A stretch of 64,000 bases of DNA from an uncultured Blautia sp. (lineage in GTDB: Bacteria; Bacillota; Clostridia; Lachnospirales; Lachnospiraceae), in contig UQHF01000013.1 of NCBI GenBank assembly GCA_900540785.1, positions 1 to 64,000 on the forward strand. The letters are read 5' to 3'. The translations under genes and the position numbers were made by a program. Under the pieces are notes generated by a model, which did not search any database, was not told where the DNA came from, and was given only the letters and a program-made list of their open reading frames with translations. Below are positions 45,555 to 53,910 of this stretch, piece after piece. Every line of letters starts with the position of its first letter. Position 1 is the stretch's first letter.

Positions 45555-47177
45555 ATGAAGTCTCAAAAACTTATAGGAATAGCAGCGCTTTTATGCCTTT
45601 GTACAGTTCTTATTATAGGTTATATACATGCAAAACAACCTGATAGAGATAAAAAAGAACATAAAATTCCCGAAATCAGTTTCGGCTACTGGGATATCGA
45701 CCAAATGCAGAACTCCACAGAATCGGATGGAATCACCCGGTATCTGGAAGAAAAATTCGGTTTTCTCGCTAACGCCCAATCCTTTAACTGGAGCAATTAC
45801 AAGCAGCAATATCAGATTCTGGCATCTACAGGAGAACTTCCCGATGTTTTCACTACAGTTCTGCTTTCCTCCAATAACTCAGAAGACACTGCTATGTTTA
45901 AACAAATGGTGGCAGACAAAATGATCCAGGCTTTACCAAAAGATCTATCCGACTACCCTAACCTGGAAAAGCTTTTATCTAAATTTCCAGAGCTACGGCA
46001 AAAGGACGGCAACTTTTATGCTATCCCTCGTCCTACTTTTACAGAAACTATTCTTTCCAGTTCTGATGCCGCTATGGTTGTCCGAAGAGACTGGATGGAT
46101 AACCTGGGAATTGATGATCCTCAAAATATCCAGGAATTTATCCAGATGACTGCCGCATTTGCTTCTATGGATCCAGACGGAAATGGAAAAGATGATACCG
46201 CTGGCTACAATGTAAATAATCTTGCAGCTCTTGGAAAATGGGTCATACTTGGTATTGCCCCCAAATGCAATGTTTATTCCTGGTTAGAAGAACCGGATGG
46301 AACCTTCTGCCCATCCTGGAACACAGATGAGTTTCGTGATGTGGTCGCAATCTATCGCCAACTTTATGAGTGTGGAGGCTTAGATCCTGATTTTTATGTC
46401 AAAAACGCTTCCTCTGTATTAGATGATTTTGCATCAGGACGTTTAGGCGCCTTAGAATACAAGTCTTCCGCTCTAGCTCTGGCAGAACTAAAAGAAGAAT
46501 GGGACGCAAAAAATACCAAACCCTTTTCTGAGTGCGTGGACGTACTCCCTATTTTCCCTGCATCTGATGGAATTCGATACAGCAATTCCAGCAACAGTTA
46601 CTGGGCTGAAACTTATATCAACGCCTCTGTTACCGAAGAACAACTGCATATTATCCTAAAGCTTCTTGACTATCTTCTTTCTGATGAAGGAATCGCTTTA
46701 TGCAGCCAAGGAATTGAAGGAGTGGATTACCGAATTTCTTCAGATGGGTACCCTGTTTCTCTCATTACAGACGCTAACTCCAGTCATGTAACAGCCTTAC
46801 AGAAAAAATACCATTCTGTTGAGCTCTGGTCTAATATTGTATATCGAGGTTGGGATTCTTCTTATTTTTCAGATACTCCTTATATGAATTTTCTTTATGG
46901 AAAAGACTGCATGTACCTCGTTGAGAAATCATTAAAGTTTTGTCGTGAAAATACAGTTCAAGTATCACGACCTTATAGCTTTCTGACTTTTCCCAAAGAA
47001 AACGCCTCTTTTGACAGTACTGCTTTTCAGTCTTTTGTCCGATGTATTATCGGTACAGATCCTCCTCTTAAAATGTGGGAAGAGACTCTCGAGAAACTTC
47101 GTGTTCAGGGACTGGAGGAATATATCCACGTACAAAACCAGCGCTTCATAAGCTCTCTTCTAAATCGTCGCTTTTGA
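45555..47177 (+). CDS. membrane-tethered solute-binding protein in the two-component operon
   Basis: 540 residues, solute-binding-protein fold. The N-terminal hydrophobic segment ('LIGIAALLCLCTVLIIGYIH') has no lipobox and no clear signal-peptidase site, so it may stay as a membrane anchor. 'MDPDGNGKDDTAGYN' is a calcium-loop-like motif found in this binding-protein group. It is the third gene of the YesM/YesN-like operon, apart from the importer genes that have their own binding protein at 38836. The extra binding protein may act as a ligand-presenting co-receptor for the kinase, or as an alternative importer component. Confidence 0.85.
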   Translation: MKSQKLIGIAALLCLCTVLIIGYIHAKQPDRDKKEHKIPEISFGYWDIDQMQNSTESDGITRYLEEKFGFLANAQSFNWSNYKQQYQILASTGELPDVFTTVLLSSNNSEDTAMFKQMVADKMIQALPKDLSDYPNLEKLLSKFPELRQKDGNFYAIPRPTFTETILSSSDAAMVVRRDWMDNLGIDDPQNIQEFIQMTAAFASMDPDGNGKDDTAGYNVNNLAALGKWVILGIAPKCNVYSWLEEPDGTFCPSWNTDEFRDVVAIYRQLYECGGLDPDFYVKNASSVLDDFASGRLGALEYKSSALALAELKEEWDAKNTKPFSECVDVLPIFPASDGIRYSNSSNSYWAETYINASVTEEQLHIILKLLDYLLSDEGIALCSQGIEGVDYRISSDGYPVSLITDANSSHVTALQKKYHSVELWSNIVYRGWDSSYFSDTPYMNFLYGKDCMYLVEKSLKFCRENTVQVSRPYSFLTFPKENASFDSTAFQSFVRCIIGTDPPLKMWEETLEKLRVQGLEEYIHVQNQRFISSLLNRRF

Positions 47178-47213
47178 GCAATCTCATGCAAAATATAAAT
47201 ACCGTAAAATCTA

Positions 47214-47266
47214 CATAGAGTCTTATAGTTTTTTCCATGTTTTTTCTTTTTATTTTCAAGTACAAT
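47214..47266 (+). promoter_or_regulatory. regulated promoter of the acetylesterase/GH29 operon (shared two-half-site box)
   Basis: Half-sites CTACATAG (47211-47218) and TTTTCCATG (47231-47239) lie 22 bp apart, with -10 TACAAT (47261-47266) starting 22 nt after the second CCAT. Spacing and sequence match the kinase-operon promoter (42678-42730) exactly over CATAG, TAG, TTTTTCCATGTT and TTCA-GTACAAT. It predicts a transcript start near 47273. Confidence 0.6.
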
Positions 47267-47276
47267 TCTTACAAGA

Positions 47277-47300
47277 GGGTGGCATAAATCATGCCATCCC
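47277..47300 (+). other. leader hairpin at the 5' end of the acetylesterase operon mRNA
   Basis: GGGTGGCAT pairs with ATGCCATCCC (one bulge) around a 5-nt loop, right at the predicted transcript start. It may stabilise the mRNA. Confidence 0.4.
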
Positions 47301-47347
47301 TCCCATATTCTGTTATTTATCATGTTTTAATTACAAGGAGGGAAATT

Positions 47348-48748
47348 ATGCATGGCATTACACTTACAGAACGGCCTGCCGACTGGGAAATCCTTCAGCA
47401 GACAGATAATTCTGCTTCAGTCACCTTAAAAGGAACCTACCAGGTACACCCTGCTGCAATTGAAGTAGGTGTAGAACAGGTTCAACCTGTTGTCCGGGTT
47501 ATGCGGGAGGATGATAATACCTGCGTGATCCCATGGACAAAAATGGAATATGACACTCTATCTGATTTTTCTGGTGTATTTTCTCATACGCTTTTGATAC
47601 CAGCAGGAGGACTTTACCGTATTGAGACCAGTTTAGAGACAAAAAGTACTGTCCCTGAACTTACCTGGCTATACCGCGGAGACTGTGTACTCCACCTGGG
47701 CGTTGGGGATCTTTTTATCATTGCCGGACAGTCTAACTCCTCCGGTTACAGCCGGGACTATGCATTCGATCCTCCTGATCTTCTGGTGCATCTGTTCCGC
47801 AACAGGAACTGTTGGGATCTTGCCTGCCATCCTATGAATGAAAGTACAGATGCAGGCTCTCTTCCCAATGAAGAAATGGGAATTCCTGGCGTATCTCCCT
47901 ACCTTTCCTTCGGAAAAAATTTTCAAAAGTTCTCTGGACGTCCAGTTGGTTTTGTCCAGACTTCCCTTGGCGGATCTCCGCTTTCCCGTTGGATGCCGGC
48001 AAGCGGAGATCTATACCAGAATCTTATAGAAAAAATCCACCTTACAAAAGGTAAATATGCAGGGATACTCTGGTATCAGGGATGCTCCGATACTGATCCT
48101 GAAAACGCTCCTGTTTATCTGGAAAGATTCAGGATTTTTGTAGAAGCGGTACGCAGAGAACTTGGATACAAGATTCCATTCTTCACCTTCCAGCTTAATC
48201 GCCAGATTGGGGGGCTTCACGATGAATGTTGGGGACAGATTCGTGAAGCTCAGAGAAAGGCTGCCAAAGAATTATCGGAGGTATATGTTCTTCCCACTGT
48301 CACCTGTTCTCTTTCCGATGGAATCCATAACAGTGCCCACTCTAATGTAATGCTGGGGGAACGGATGGCAAAGCTCTGTGCCCATGTACTCTTAGGAACA
48401 CCGGAATTTTCAGCACCGGAACTCCTTTCCATAAAAAAAGAAAGCCCGACTTCTCTGCGGCTTGTGTTTTCCCACATGACTCTTGGTTTTGTTTTATACT
48501 CCGGCACTGGAGAAGACAGCGGTTTCTTCCTGGAAGATGAGAATGGTTCTGTTCCCATCGCGGAACTTCACAGTACCAGACAGGACAAAAATACACTCCT
48601 GCTGATTTTGCAAAGACCAATTGGCAAGGGAGCAAAGCTTTCCTTCTGCTGGGAGGCAGATCCTACCATGATTCCTCCTGTAGATGAAATTACTTACCTT
48701 CCTCCTCTGTCCTTTTTCCAGGCAGATATAGAAAAATTCATAAAATAG
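47348..48748 (+). CDS. sialate O-acetylesterase family (SGNH) esterase
   Basis: 466 residues from the ATG at 47348, with AAGGAGGG 5 nt upstream. A beta-sandwich N-terminal part is followed by an SGNH esterase domain: 'LFIIAGQSNSSGYSRDYA' with the nucleophile Ser, 'FVQTSLGGSPLSRWM', 'GILWYQGCSDTDP' (in place of the more usual WYQGESN), and 'DGIHNSAHSNVMLGERMA' with the catalytic Asp/His. No signal peptide. In glycan loci such enzymes remove O-acetyl groups from sugars before glycosidases act. With the second SGNH protein and the alpha/beta esterase nearby, it suggests an acetylated substrate. It heads an operon with GH29. Confidence 0.88.
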   Translation: MHGITLTERPADWEILQQTDNSASVTLKGTYQVHPAAIEVGVEQVQPVVRVMREDDNTCVIPWTKMEYDTLSDFSGVFSHTLLIPAGGLYRIETSLETKSTVPELTWLYRGDCVLHLGVGDLFIIAGQSNSSGYSRDYAFDPPDLLVHLFRNRNCWDLACHPMNESTDAGSLPNEEMGIPGVSPYLSFGKNFQKFSGRPVGFVQTSLGGSPLSRWMPASGDLYQNLIEKIHLTKGKYAGILWYQGCSDTDPENAPVYLERFRIFVEAVRRELGYKIPFFTFQLNRQIGGLHDECWGQIREAQRKAAKELSEVYVLPTVTCSLSDGIHNSAHSNVMLGERMAKLCAHVLLGTPEFSAPELLSIKKESPTSLRLVFSHMTLGFVLYSGTGEDSGFFLEDENGSVPIAELHSTRQDKNTLLLILQRPIGKGAKLSFCWEADPTMIPPVDEITYLPPLSFFQADIEKFIK

Positions 48749-48781
48749 CCCACCAGGTTTAGAATAGAAAGGAATGAACTT

Positions 48782-50218
48782 ATGCAAACAACCACAACAA
48801 GTATCAACTGGAACACTGTGATGCATCAGCCCCCTGAATGGTTTGCAGATGCAAAATTTGGAATATTTATCCATTGGGGACCTTACAGTGTCCCTGCATT
48901 TAAAGACGAATGGTATTCCCGTCATATGTATGCCAAAGGAATGCCTCATAATCTTTACCATGAAAAAACCTACGGAAATCTCAAAAACTTCGGTTATAAA
49001 GATTTTTACCCTATGATGACAGGTAAAAAATTTGATCCGGATTTCTGGGCAGATTTGATCCTTCGCTCCGGCGCAAAATATGCCGGTCCTGTATCAGAAC
49101 ATGCCGACAATTTTTCTCTTTGGAACAGCAAGGTAAATCCGGTAAACAGCGTCAATTATGGTCCTCACAGAGACGTCGTTGGCGAATGTTTTCATGCACT
49201 GCGCAAACGCGGAATCAAGACACTTGCTACCTTCCATCACCAATGGCTGTGGGGATGGTTCATGTCTACCGATCCCGATGCGGATGTATATGATCCCAAA
49301 AACGAAAAATTTTATGGTCCAGCCCTGCCTTTAGAGACAAACCGCTATGAACCTTACCGCCTGCCCGATGAAGCCTTCTGTCGTACCTGGCGCGAAAAGG
49401 TAGCTGAAGTAGTGGAAAAATATTCTCCTGATGCTCTCTACTTTGACAGCAGAAGTTTCCTGATCCGTGAAGAAGACCGTTATCGTATGGCTGAGCATTA
49501 TTATCGTCACTGCTCTGATAACCAGGGAGTAATTACATATAAACAGAAGGATTTTCCAGAGGGAATCGGCGTACTGGATTTAGAACGAGGATGTTTTTCT
49601 GAACCCAAACCTTTTGTCTGGCAGTGCGATGACCGGCTGGAGGATAATATCACCTGGTGTATGGTACAAAATCCGGCATACAGAACCGCAACTTCTGTTA
49701 TTCATCAGCTTTGTGACATTGTATCCAAAAATGGAAATCTTCTTCTAAATGTCGGTCCTTATGCAGACGGCTCTTTTCATCCAGATGCTATTCAAAAGCT
49801 GTATGACATCGGCGATTGGCTTAAATTAAACGGAGAAGCAATTTATGAAAGTCGTCCTTATAAATCAGCTATGGAAGGACCTACTTATGTAAAAGACATT
49901 AATTATGATATAGAAAAGATACAGAAACAGCTGGCCACTGGAGAAGAGGCTGCTGTAGAACAGCAAGCGCTTACCGAAAATGATTTCCGCTTTACCACTC
50001 GAGATGGATTTTTATATGCCATCGCCATGGGTTGGCCTCAAAACGGCGAATGGAAAATCAGAACTTTAAAATCCGGAACAGAAAATATCAGAAGCATCTC
50101 TCTTCTTGGATGTCCGGAAACACTTTCCTTTACCCAAACGGAAGAAGCACTTTTAGTATCTGCTCCCGAAGAACGTCCCTGCAACCATGCATACATCCTA
50201 AAACTGACACTCCAGTAA
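48782..50218 (+). CDS. GH29 alpha-L-fucosidase
   Basis: 478 residues. Typical GH29 start 'WFADAKFGIFIHWGPYSVPA' then 'EWYSRHMY', 'GAKYAGPVSEHADNFSLWNS', 'TFHHQWLWGW', and the nucleophile region 'YSPDALYFDSRSF' (Asp). No signal peptide, so cytoplasmic. It lies between an acetylesterase and a UroD-like methyltransferase-type protein. The expected activity is release of terminal alpha-L-fucose. The locus has no classical full-length FucI/FucK set, although the 27830-29230 protein is FucI-related. Confidence 0.93.
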   Translation: MQTTTTSINWNTVMHQPPEWFADAKFGIFIHWGPYSVPAFKDEWYSRHMYAKGMPHNLYHEKTYGNLKNFGYKDFYPMMTGKKFDPDFWADLILRSGAKYAGPVSEHADNFSLWNSKVNPVNSVNYGPHRDVVGECFHALRKRGIKTLATFHHQWLWGWFMSTDPDADVYDPKNEKFYGPALPLETNRYEPYRLPDEAFCRTWREKVAEVVEKYSPDALYFDSRSFLIREEDRYRMAEHYYRHCSDNQGVITYKQKDFPEGIGVLDLERGCFSEPKPFVWQCDDRLEDNITWCMVQNPAYRTATSVIHQLCDIVSKNGNLLLNVGPYADGSFHPDAIQKLYDIGDWLKLNGEAIYESRPYKSAMEGPTYVKDINYDIEKIQKQLATGEEAAVEQQALTENDFRFTTRDGFLYAIAMGWPQNGEWKIRTLKSGTENIRSISLLGCPETLSFTQTEEALLVSAPEERPCNHAYILKLTLQ

Positions 50219-50241
50219 AATATAAAAGTGAGGAAAATATT

Positions 50242-51282
50242 ATGAACAGTATCGAACGCTTTTATGCGACTATCAACCGGGAAAAAACGGATCGCCCAGC
50301 CGCATGGCTGGGTATGCCGGATATTCATTCCCAAGCGGCACTTTTTGATTATTATAAAGTCAAAGATCTCCACGAACTTAAATTGGCTATCGGAGATGAT
50401 TTTTACGCTGTGGATGTTCCCTATCAAGCACCCAATGCCAGTGCAATTTTTGCGGCTTTTGACTGGTATATGGATGGAAATGTAGATGCAGAGGATCGAA
50501 CTCTGACCGCTGATGGCTGCTTTAAAGGTGCTGAAGATTTAGAGGATCTGAGCTTCTTCCAGTGGCCCGATCCGGAAAAATATATAGATCCGGCTGAATG
50601 CCGCCGCCGTGTAGATATGGCTCCCAAAGACAAAGCAGTTATTAGTATGTCATGGTCTGCTCATTTCCAGGATACCTGTGCCTCCTTTGGAATGGAAACT
50701 GCTCTTATGAATATGATCGCGAACCCAGAGATTTATGAAGCAGTAGATAAAAAGATTCTGGAATTTTATCTGAAGGCCAATGAAATTTTTTACGAAGCAA
50801 CAAAAGGGCGCTTAAATGCTGTCCTTATTGGAAATGATATGGGCAGCCAGCGAGGACTTATAATATCCCCGGATATGGTGAGACGCTTTATAATCCCCGG
50901 CTGCAAAAAGCTGGTTGAGCAGGCGCATAGTTACGGGTTAAAGGTAATCTATCATTCCTGCGGCTCCATAGTGGATGTGATTCCTGACCTCATTGAGTCA
51001 GGCGTAGATGCCATACATCCTATTCAAGCTCTTGCAACGGGTATGGATGCCCAAAATCTCAAAGAAAAATTCAGTGGAAAGGTAGCCTTCTGTGGCGGCG
51101 TGGATACCCAGGAGCTTTTGGTCCACGGCTCACCGAAACAGATACAAGAAAAAGTTGAAGAACTGCGCACCTTGTTTCCCACAGGACTGATTATTTCTCC
51201 CAGTCATGAGGCAATCATGCCTGATGTACCGCCAGCAAACATTCATGCATTATTTAAGGAGGCTACGAGAATCTATGAATAA
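50242..51282 (+). CDS. uroporphyrinogen decarboxylase-fold protein, MtaA-like methyltransferase type
   Basis: 346 residues from the ATG at 50242; a longer frame to 50032 overlaps GH29 and is rejected. The UroD fold is recognised, but the heme-pathway N-terminal 'RQAGRY' motif is absent (the equivalent region reads 'RPAAWLGMPDIHSQ'). His238 and Cys240 in 'VIYHSCGSIVD', with Cys284 in 'VAFCGGVDTQ', give the H-x-C...C zinc pattern of MtaA/MtbA-type corrinoid methyltransferases. It is encoded in the fucosidase/esterase operon, so a role in handling a methylated sugar or methyl group is possible. No corrinoid protein is encoded nearby. Function unknown. Confidence 0.8.
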   Translation: MNSIERFYATINREKTDRPAAWLGMPDIHSQAALFDYYKVKDLHELKLAIGDDFYAVDVPYQAPNASAIFAAFDWYMDGNVDAEDRTLTADGCFKGAEDLEDLSFFQWPDPEKYIDPAECRRRVDMAPKDKAVISMSWSAHFQDTCASFGMETALMNMIANPEIYEAVDKKILEFYLKANEIFYEATKGRLNAVLIGNDMGSQRGLIISPDMVRRFIIPGCKKLVEQAHSYGLKVIYHSCGSIVDVIPDLIESGVDAIHPIQALATGMDAQNLKEKFSGKVAFCGGVDTQELLVHGSPKQIQEKVEELRTLFPTGLIISPSHEAIMPDVPPANIHALFKEATRIYE

Positions 51283-51958
51283 AAAAGAGATACATTTACT
51301 TTTTACCGGAGACAGCATCACAGATGGAAACCGATATAAAGATCCTGATAAAGAATGGGACTTAAATCATCAGATTGGACACAGCTTTGTTTATGTAATC
51401 AATACCCTGCTGGGCAGTCTCTATCCAGAAAAACACTTCCGATTCACAAACCGGGGAGTTTCCGGCAACCGGGCAATCGACGTTTATTCCCGTCTGGATA
51501 TGGATTTTCTGCGTTTTAAGCCGAACATTGCAAGTTTTCTTCTTGGAATCAATGACGGACCCGATCGAAGTCATAATTATCATCCAACCAGCCCCCAAAA
51601 ATATGCGCAGATTTATCGGCTTATGCTGGACGAAATTCTGGAAACGCTTCCAGACATCCGGCTTGTTATCTGCGAACCCTTTGTATTAAATAATCCTCGA
51701 TTGGATCCTGAGTTTTCCATCTGGAATAAATGTATTCATGGTTTCCAGGAAGAAACCCGTAGAATTGCCGAAGATTATCACGCCGTTTTTGTACCGCTTC
51801 AGGAAATTTTTGATAATGCCTGCCAGATTCGGGAGCCTTCCTACTGGTCTTGGGACGGCGTTCATCCAACAGAAAGCGGACATGGGCTGATTGCCCGCCA
51901 ATGGCTTCGCCATACCGCTCATCTGCTGGACATACCTGAAACAATTACCCTTCGTTAA
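51275..51958 (+). CDS. SGNH/GDSL-family hydrolase (putative sugar esterase)
   Basis: 227 residues from the ATG at 51275, overlapping the end of the UroD-like gene by 8 bp; AAGGAGG lies 12 nt upstream. SGNH blocks are complete: 'LFTGDSITDGNR' (Ser), 'NRGVSGNRAID' (Gly), 'FLLGINDG' (Asn), and 'DGVHPTESGH' (Asp/His). No signal peptide. Likely deacetylates or deacylates an imported oligosaccharide. The operon ends here, tail to tail with the opposing esterase gene (stop at 51970). Confidence 0.9.
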   Translation: MNKKEIHLLFTGDSITDGNRYKDPDKEWDLNHQIGHSFVYVINTLLGSLYPEKHFRFTNRGVSGNRAIDVYSRLDMDFLRFKPNIASFLLGINDGPDRSHNYHPTSPQKYAQIYRLMLDEILETLPDIRLVICEPFVLNNPRLDPEFSIWNKCIHGFQEETRRIAEDYHAVFVPLQEIFDNACQIREPSYWSWDGVHPTESGHGLIARQWLRHTAHLLDIPETITLR

Positions 51959-51969
51959 AAAAGACGATT

Positions 51970-52788
51970 TCAATTCTGTCGCTTCTGCAGACAGATCCAT
52001 TCTGTCGCTGAAGAGAGCCAATTTTGACAGTGTGGTTCTACCCCGCCTGTTCCATCTGTCATTCCAGTCTCACGGTCTGCCAATGCCAGACCGTGAGGTC
52101 CATGCGGATAAATATGCATTTCCAAAGAAATCCCCTGTTTTTTTAAGGCATTTGCCAGCAACAGACTGTTTTCCACCGGAACCAGATTATCTTCGTATGT
52201 ATGCCAAAGAAAAACCGGGGGCATATATTCTGTCACTTGCTCCTCTAAAGATAACTTTTCCCAGAATTTCTTATCTCCTCCGGAGAGATTCCAAAGAGAG
52301 TCTTTGTGTGCAAAATTTCCAGCAGTAATAACTGGATAGCCCAAAATCAATCCATTTGGTCTAAACTCCTCATTGTCTCTTCCAATCGCTTTGGAAATCC
52401 ATTTTTCGTGCCAGAAAGTTCCCAGACTGCAAGCCAAATGTCCGCCAGCAGAAAAACCGCAGACAATCACCCTTTCCGAGTCCACATCCCATTCTTTTGC
52501 ATGATCCCTAATCAGACATACTGCTTTTGAAAGTTCTAAAAGAGCCTGGGGAAATACTGCCGGCTTCACACTGTATTTCAACACAAAAGCATGAAATCCC
52601 GCCGCATTCATTCGTATGGCAATCGGTTGTTCCCCCTCTCTGTCAGACAAATTCTCATATCCTCCCCCTGGACAAATAATTACTGCCGGACGTTTCCGTT
52701 TTGGATTTACCCGAAGGCTATCCAGTATATAAGTGTCTAAAACCACTCTACCTTCTCCTATTTCCACTATCATTTGTTTCTGTATCAC
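51970..52788 (-). CDS. alpha/beta hydrolase, BD-FAE/acetyl-esterase type
   Basis: 272 residues. The oxyanion motif 'CPGGGYENLSDREGE', the nucleophile elbow 'VCGFSAGGHLACSLG' (Ser), and the Asp/Glu and His in 'WHTYEDNLVPVENSL' and 'YPHGPHGLALAD' are all present. This is typical of intracellular carbohydrate acetylesterases of the axe/BD-FAE type. It is the last gene of the GH2-B/GH2-A/beta-propeller operon. It is the third esterase in this locus, again indicating acetylated glycans. Confidence 0.9.
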   Translation of the reverse strand: MIQKQMIVEIGEGRVVLDTYILDSLRVNPKRKRPAVIICPGGGYENLSDREGEQPIAIRMNAAGFHAFVLKYSVKPAVFPQALLELSKAVCLIRDHAKEWDVDSERVIVCGFSAGGHLACSLGTFWHEKWISKAIGRDNEEFRPNGLILGYPVITAGNFAHKDSLWNLSGGDKKFWEKLSLEEQVTEYMPPVFLWHTYEDNLVPVENSLLLANALKKQGISLEMHIYPHGPHGLALADRETGMTDGTGGVEPHCQNWLSSATEWICLQKRQN

Positions 52789-52838
52789 AATTCTTCTCCT
52801 CTATAAAATCAAAACTCCCATAGCTTTTACCCATTCCA

Positions 52839-53840
52839 TTATTCTCCTATTTCTCTGGAACAGGCAACGGCGATTCCTCTTCCTTTACTTCCCACTGCAC
52901 AATAAAAATGGTAAACAATTCCTTCATGCTTCAACACATATGGCTTATGAGCAAACATTTTATCATAACTTTCTGATGGACTGATCAAAGGCTGGCCTTC
53001 CCATTTTGTCCAATGTACCAAATCTCTGGAGCAGGCAAAGGTATCAAAAGCACTGTTTCCTATTCCAACAAAATAATGCATTACCCACAAATCTCTAAAA
53101 CGAACAATCTGCGGATCTCCGGAAATATTCCAACGATCTTCAATCCCCTGGTCTATTATCGCCCCGTCTCCATATCTTATCCAATTACGCATGTCCCGGC
53201 TCACCGCCATGCCGATACGTTCTACCCAGATTCCCTCTTGCTTCGCATTGTAATACATCACAAAAGGATAGCCTAACTGTTCTTCTCTGTCCCAAAGTAC
53301 GGTACTTTTATAAAGCGTCGCTTTTTCAAAATCTCGTGCATCCTGATCATCAGTCCTCAGAACTGGCTTTTCTTCTCTTTCCCATGTTCCAGGAAGAAGA
53401 TCAGATGACCAGGCCAGTCCCATGTGCAAGGGATCCGGCTCATATCCTGGAAGGTTTCCTCCAATATAAGTCATCCAATATTTTCCTTCATATCTTTGAA
53501 CATCCTGCGCACCTTCCCATTGAGGATTCAAAAGGCAAAGCCCTCCATCTGCCTGAAGGCAGTCCCAACCGGAGTCTTTCTGAGCAAGAATCCTTCCTTC
53601 CGGCTCCCAGTGCAGTAAATTCCGGCTTCTGGCTATCCAAGTTTCATAGCCTTCCCGTTCAGCACCAGGTACATGTCTCGCATACACCATTCTCCAGGTT
53701 CCATCTTCAAGGCGAATCACATTAGGACAATCTATATCTGCTCCATCCTCCTGCAGTACCATGCCATATTTTACGGGAGTCTTCATTTCTTCATAGACTA
53801 CTTTCATTTCCGCTTCTGTTATAAAATTCTTTTTTTTCAT
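52839..53840 (-). CDS. five-bladed beta-propeller glycosidase (GH43-like, family not fixed)
   Basis: 333 residues from the ATG at 53840. The propeller blade motifs 'GADIDCPNVIRLEDGTWRMV', 'CPNVIRLEDGTWRMVYARHV' overlapping with it, 'DVQRYEGKYWMTYIGG', 'STVLWDREEQLGYPFVMYY', 'SGDPQIVRFRDLWVMHY' and 'AHKPYVLKHEGIVYHFYCA' are of the GH43/GH32/GH117 super-group. The start is preceded only by a weak AGAAAG, and a strong hairpin lies at 53861-53885 in front of it. No signal peptide. The substrate is probably an arabinoside, xyloside or related terminal sugar. Exact family needs profile search. Confidence 0.75.
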   Translation of the reverse strand: MKKKNFITEAEMKVVYEEMKTPVKYGMVLQEDGADIDCPNVIRLEDGTWRMVYARHVPGAEREGYETWIARSRNLLHWEPEGRILAQKDSGWDCLQADGGLCLLNPQWEGAQDVQRYEGKYWMTYIGGNLPGYEPDPLHMGLAWSSDLLPGTWEREEKPVLRTDDQDARDFEKATLYKSTVLWDREEQLGYPFVMYYNAKQEGIWVERIGMAVSRDMRNWIRYGDGAIIDQGIEDRWNISGDPQIVRFRDLWVMHYFVGIGNSAFDTFACSRDLVHWTKWEGQPLISPSESYDKMFAHKPYVLKHEGIVYHFYCAVGSKGRGIAVACSREIGE

Positions 53841-53860
53841 CTTTCTTCTCTCTTTTCTCA

Positions 53861-53885
53861 CGGCTCCGAAATTTCTCCGGAGCCG
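53861..53885 (-). other. strong hairpin between GH2-A and the beta-propeller gene
   Basis: CGGCTCCG and CGGAGCCG flank a 9-nt loop, 21 bp before the downstream ATG. It has no T run on the minus strand, so it may limit translation start or stabilise the upstream mRNA rather than terminate. Confidence 0.5.
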
Positions 53886-53910
53886 CGCATAATTTCTTGG
53901 CTTCTTCACG

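Noticed and set aside
50032..50241. N-terminal extension of the UroD-like protein
   Set aside because: It overlaps the fucosidase gene in another frame, and the ATG at 50242 has its own GAGGA and begins the conserved fold.
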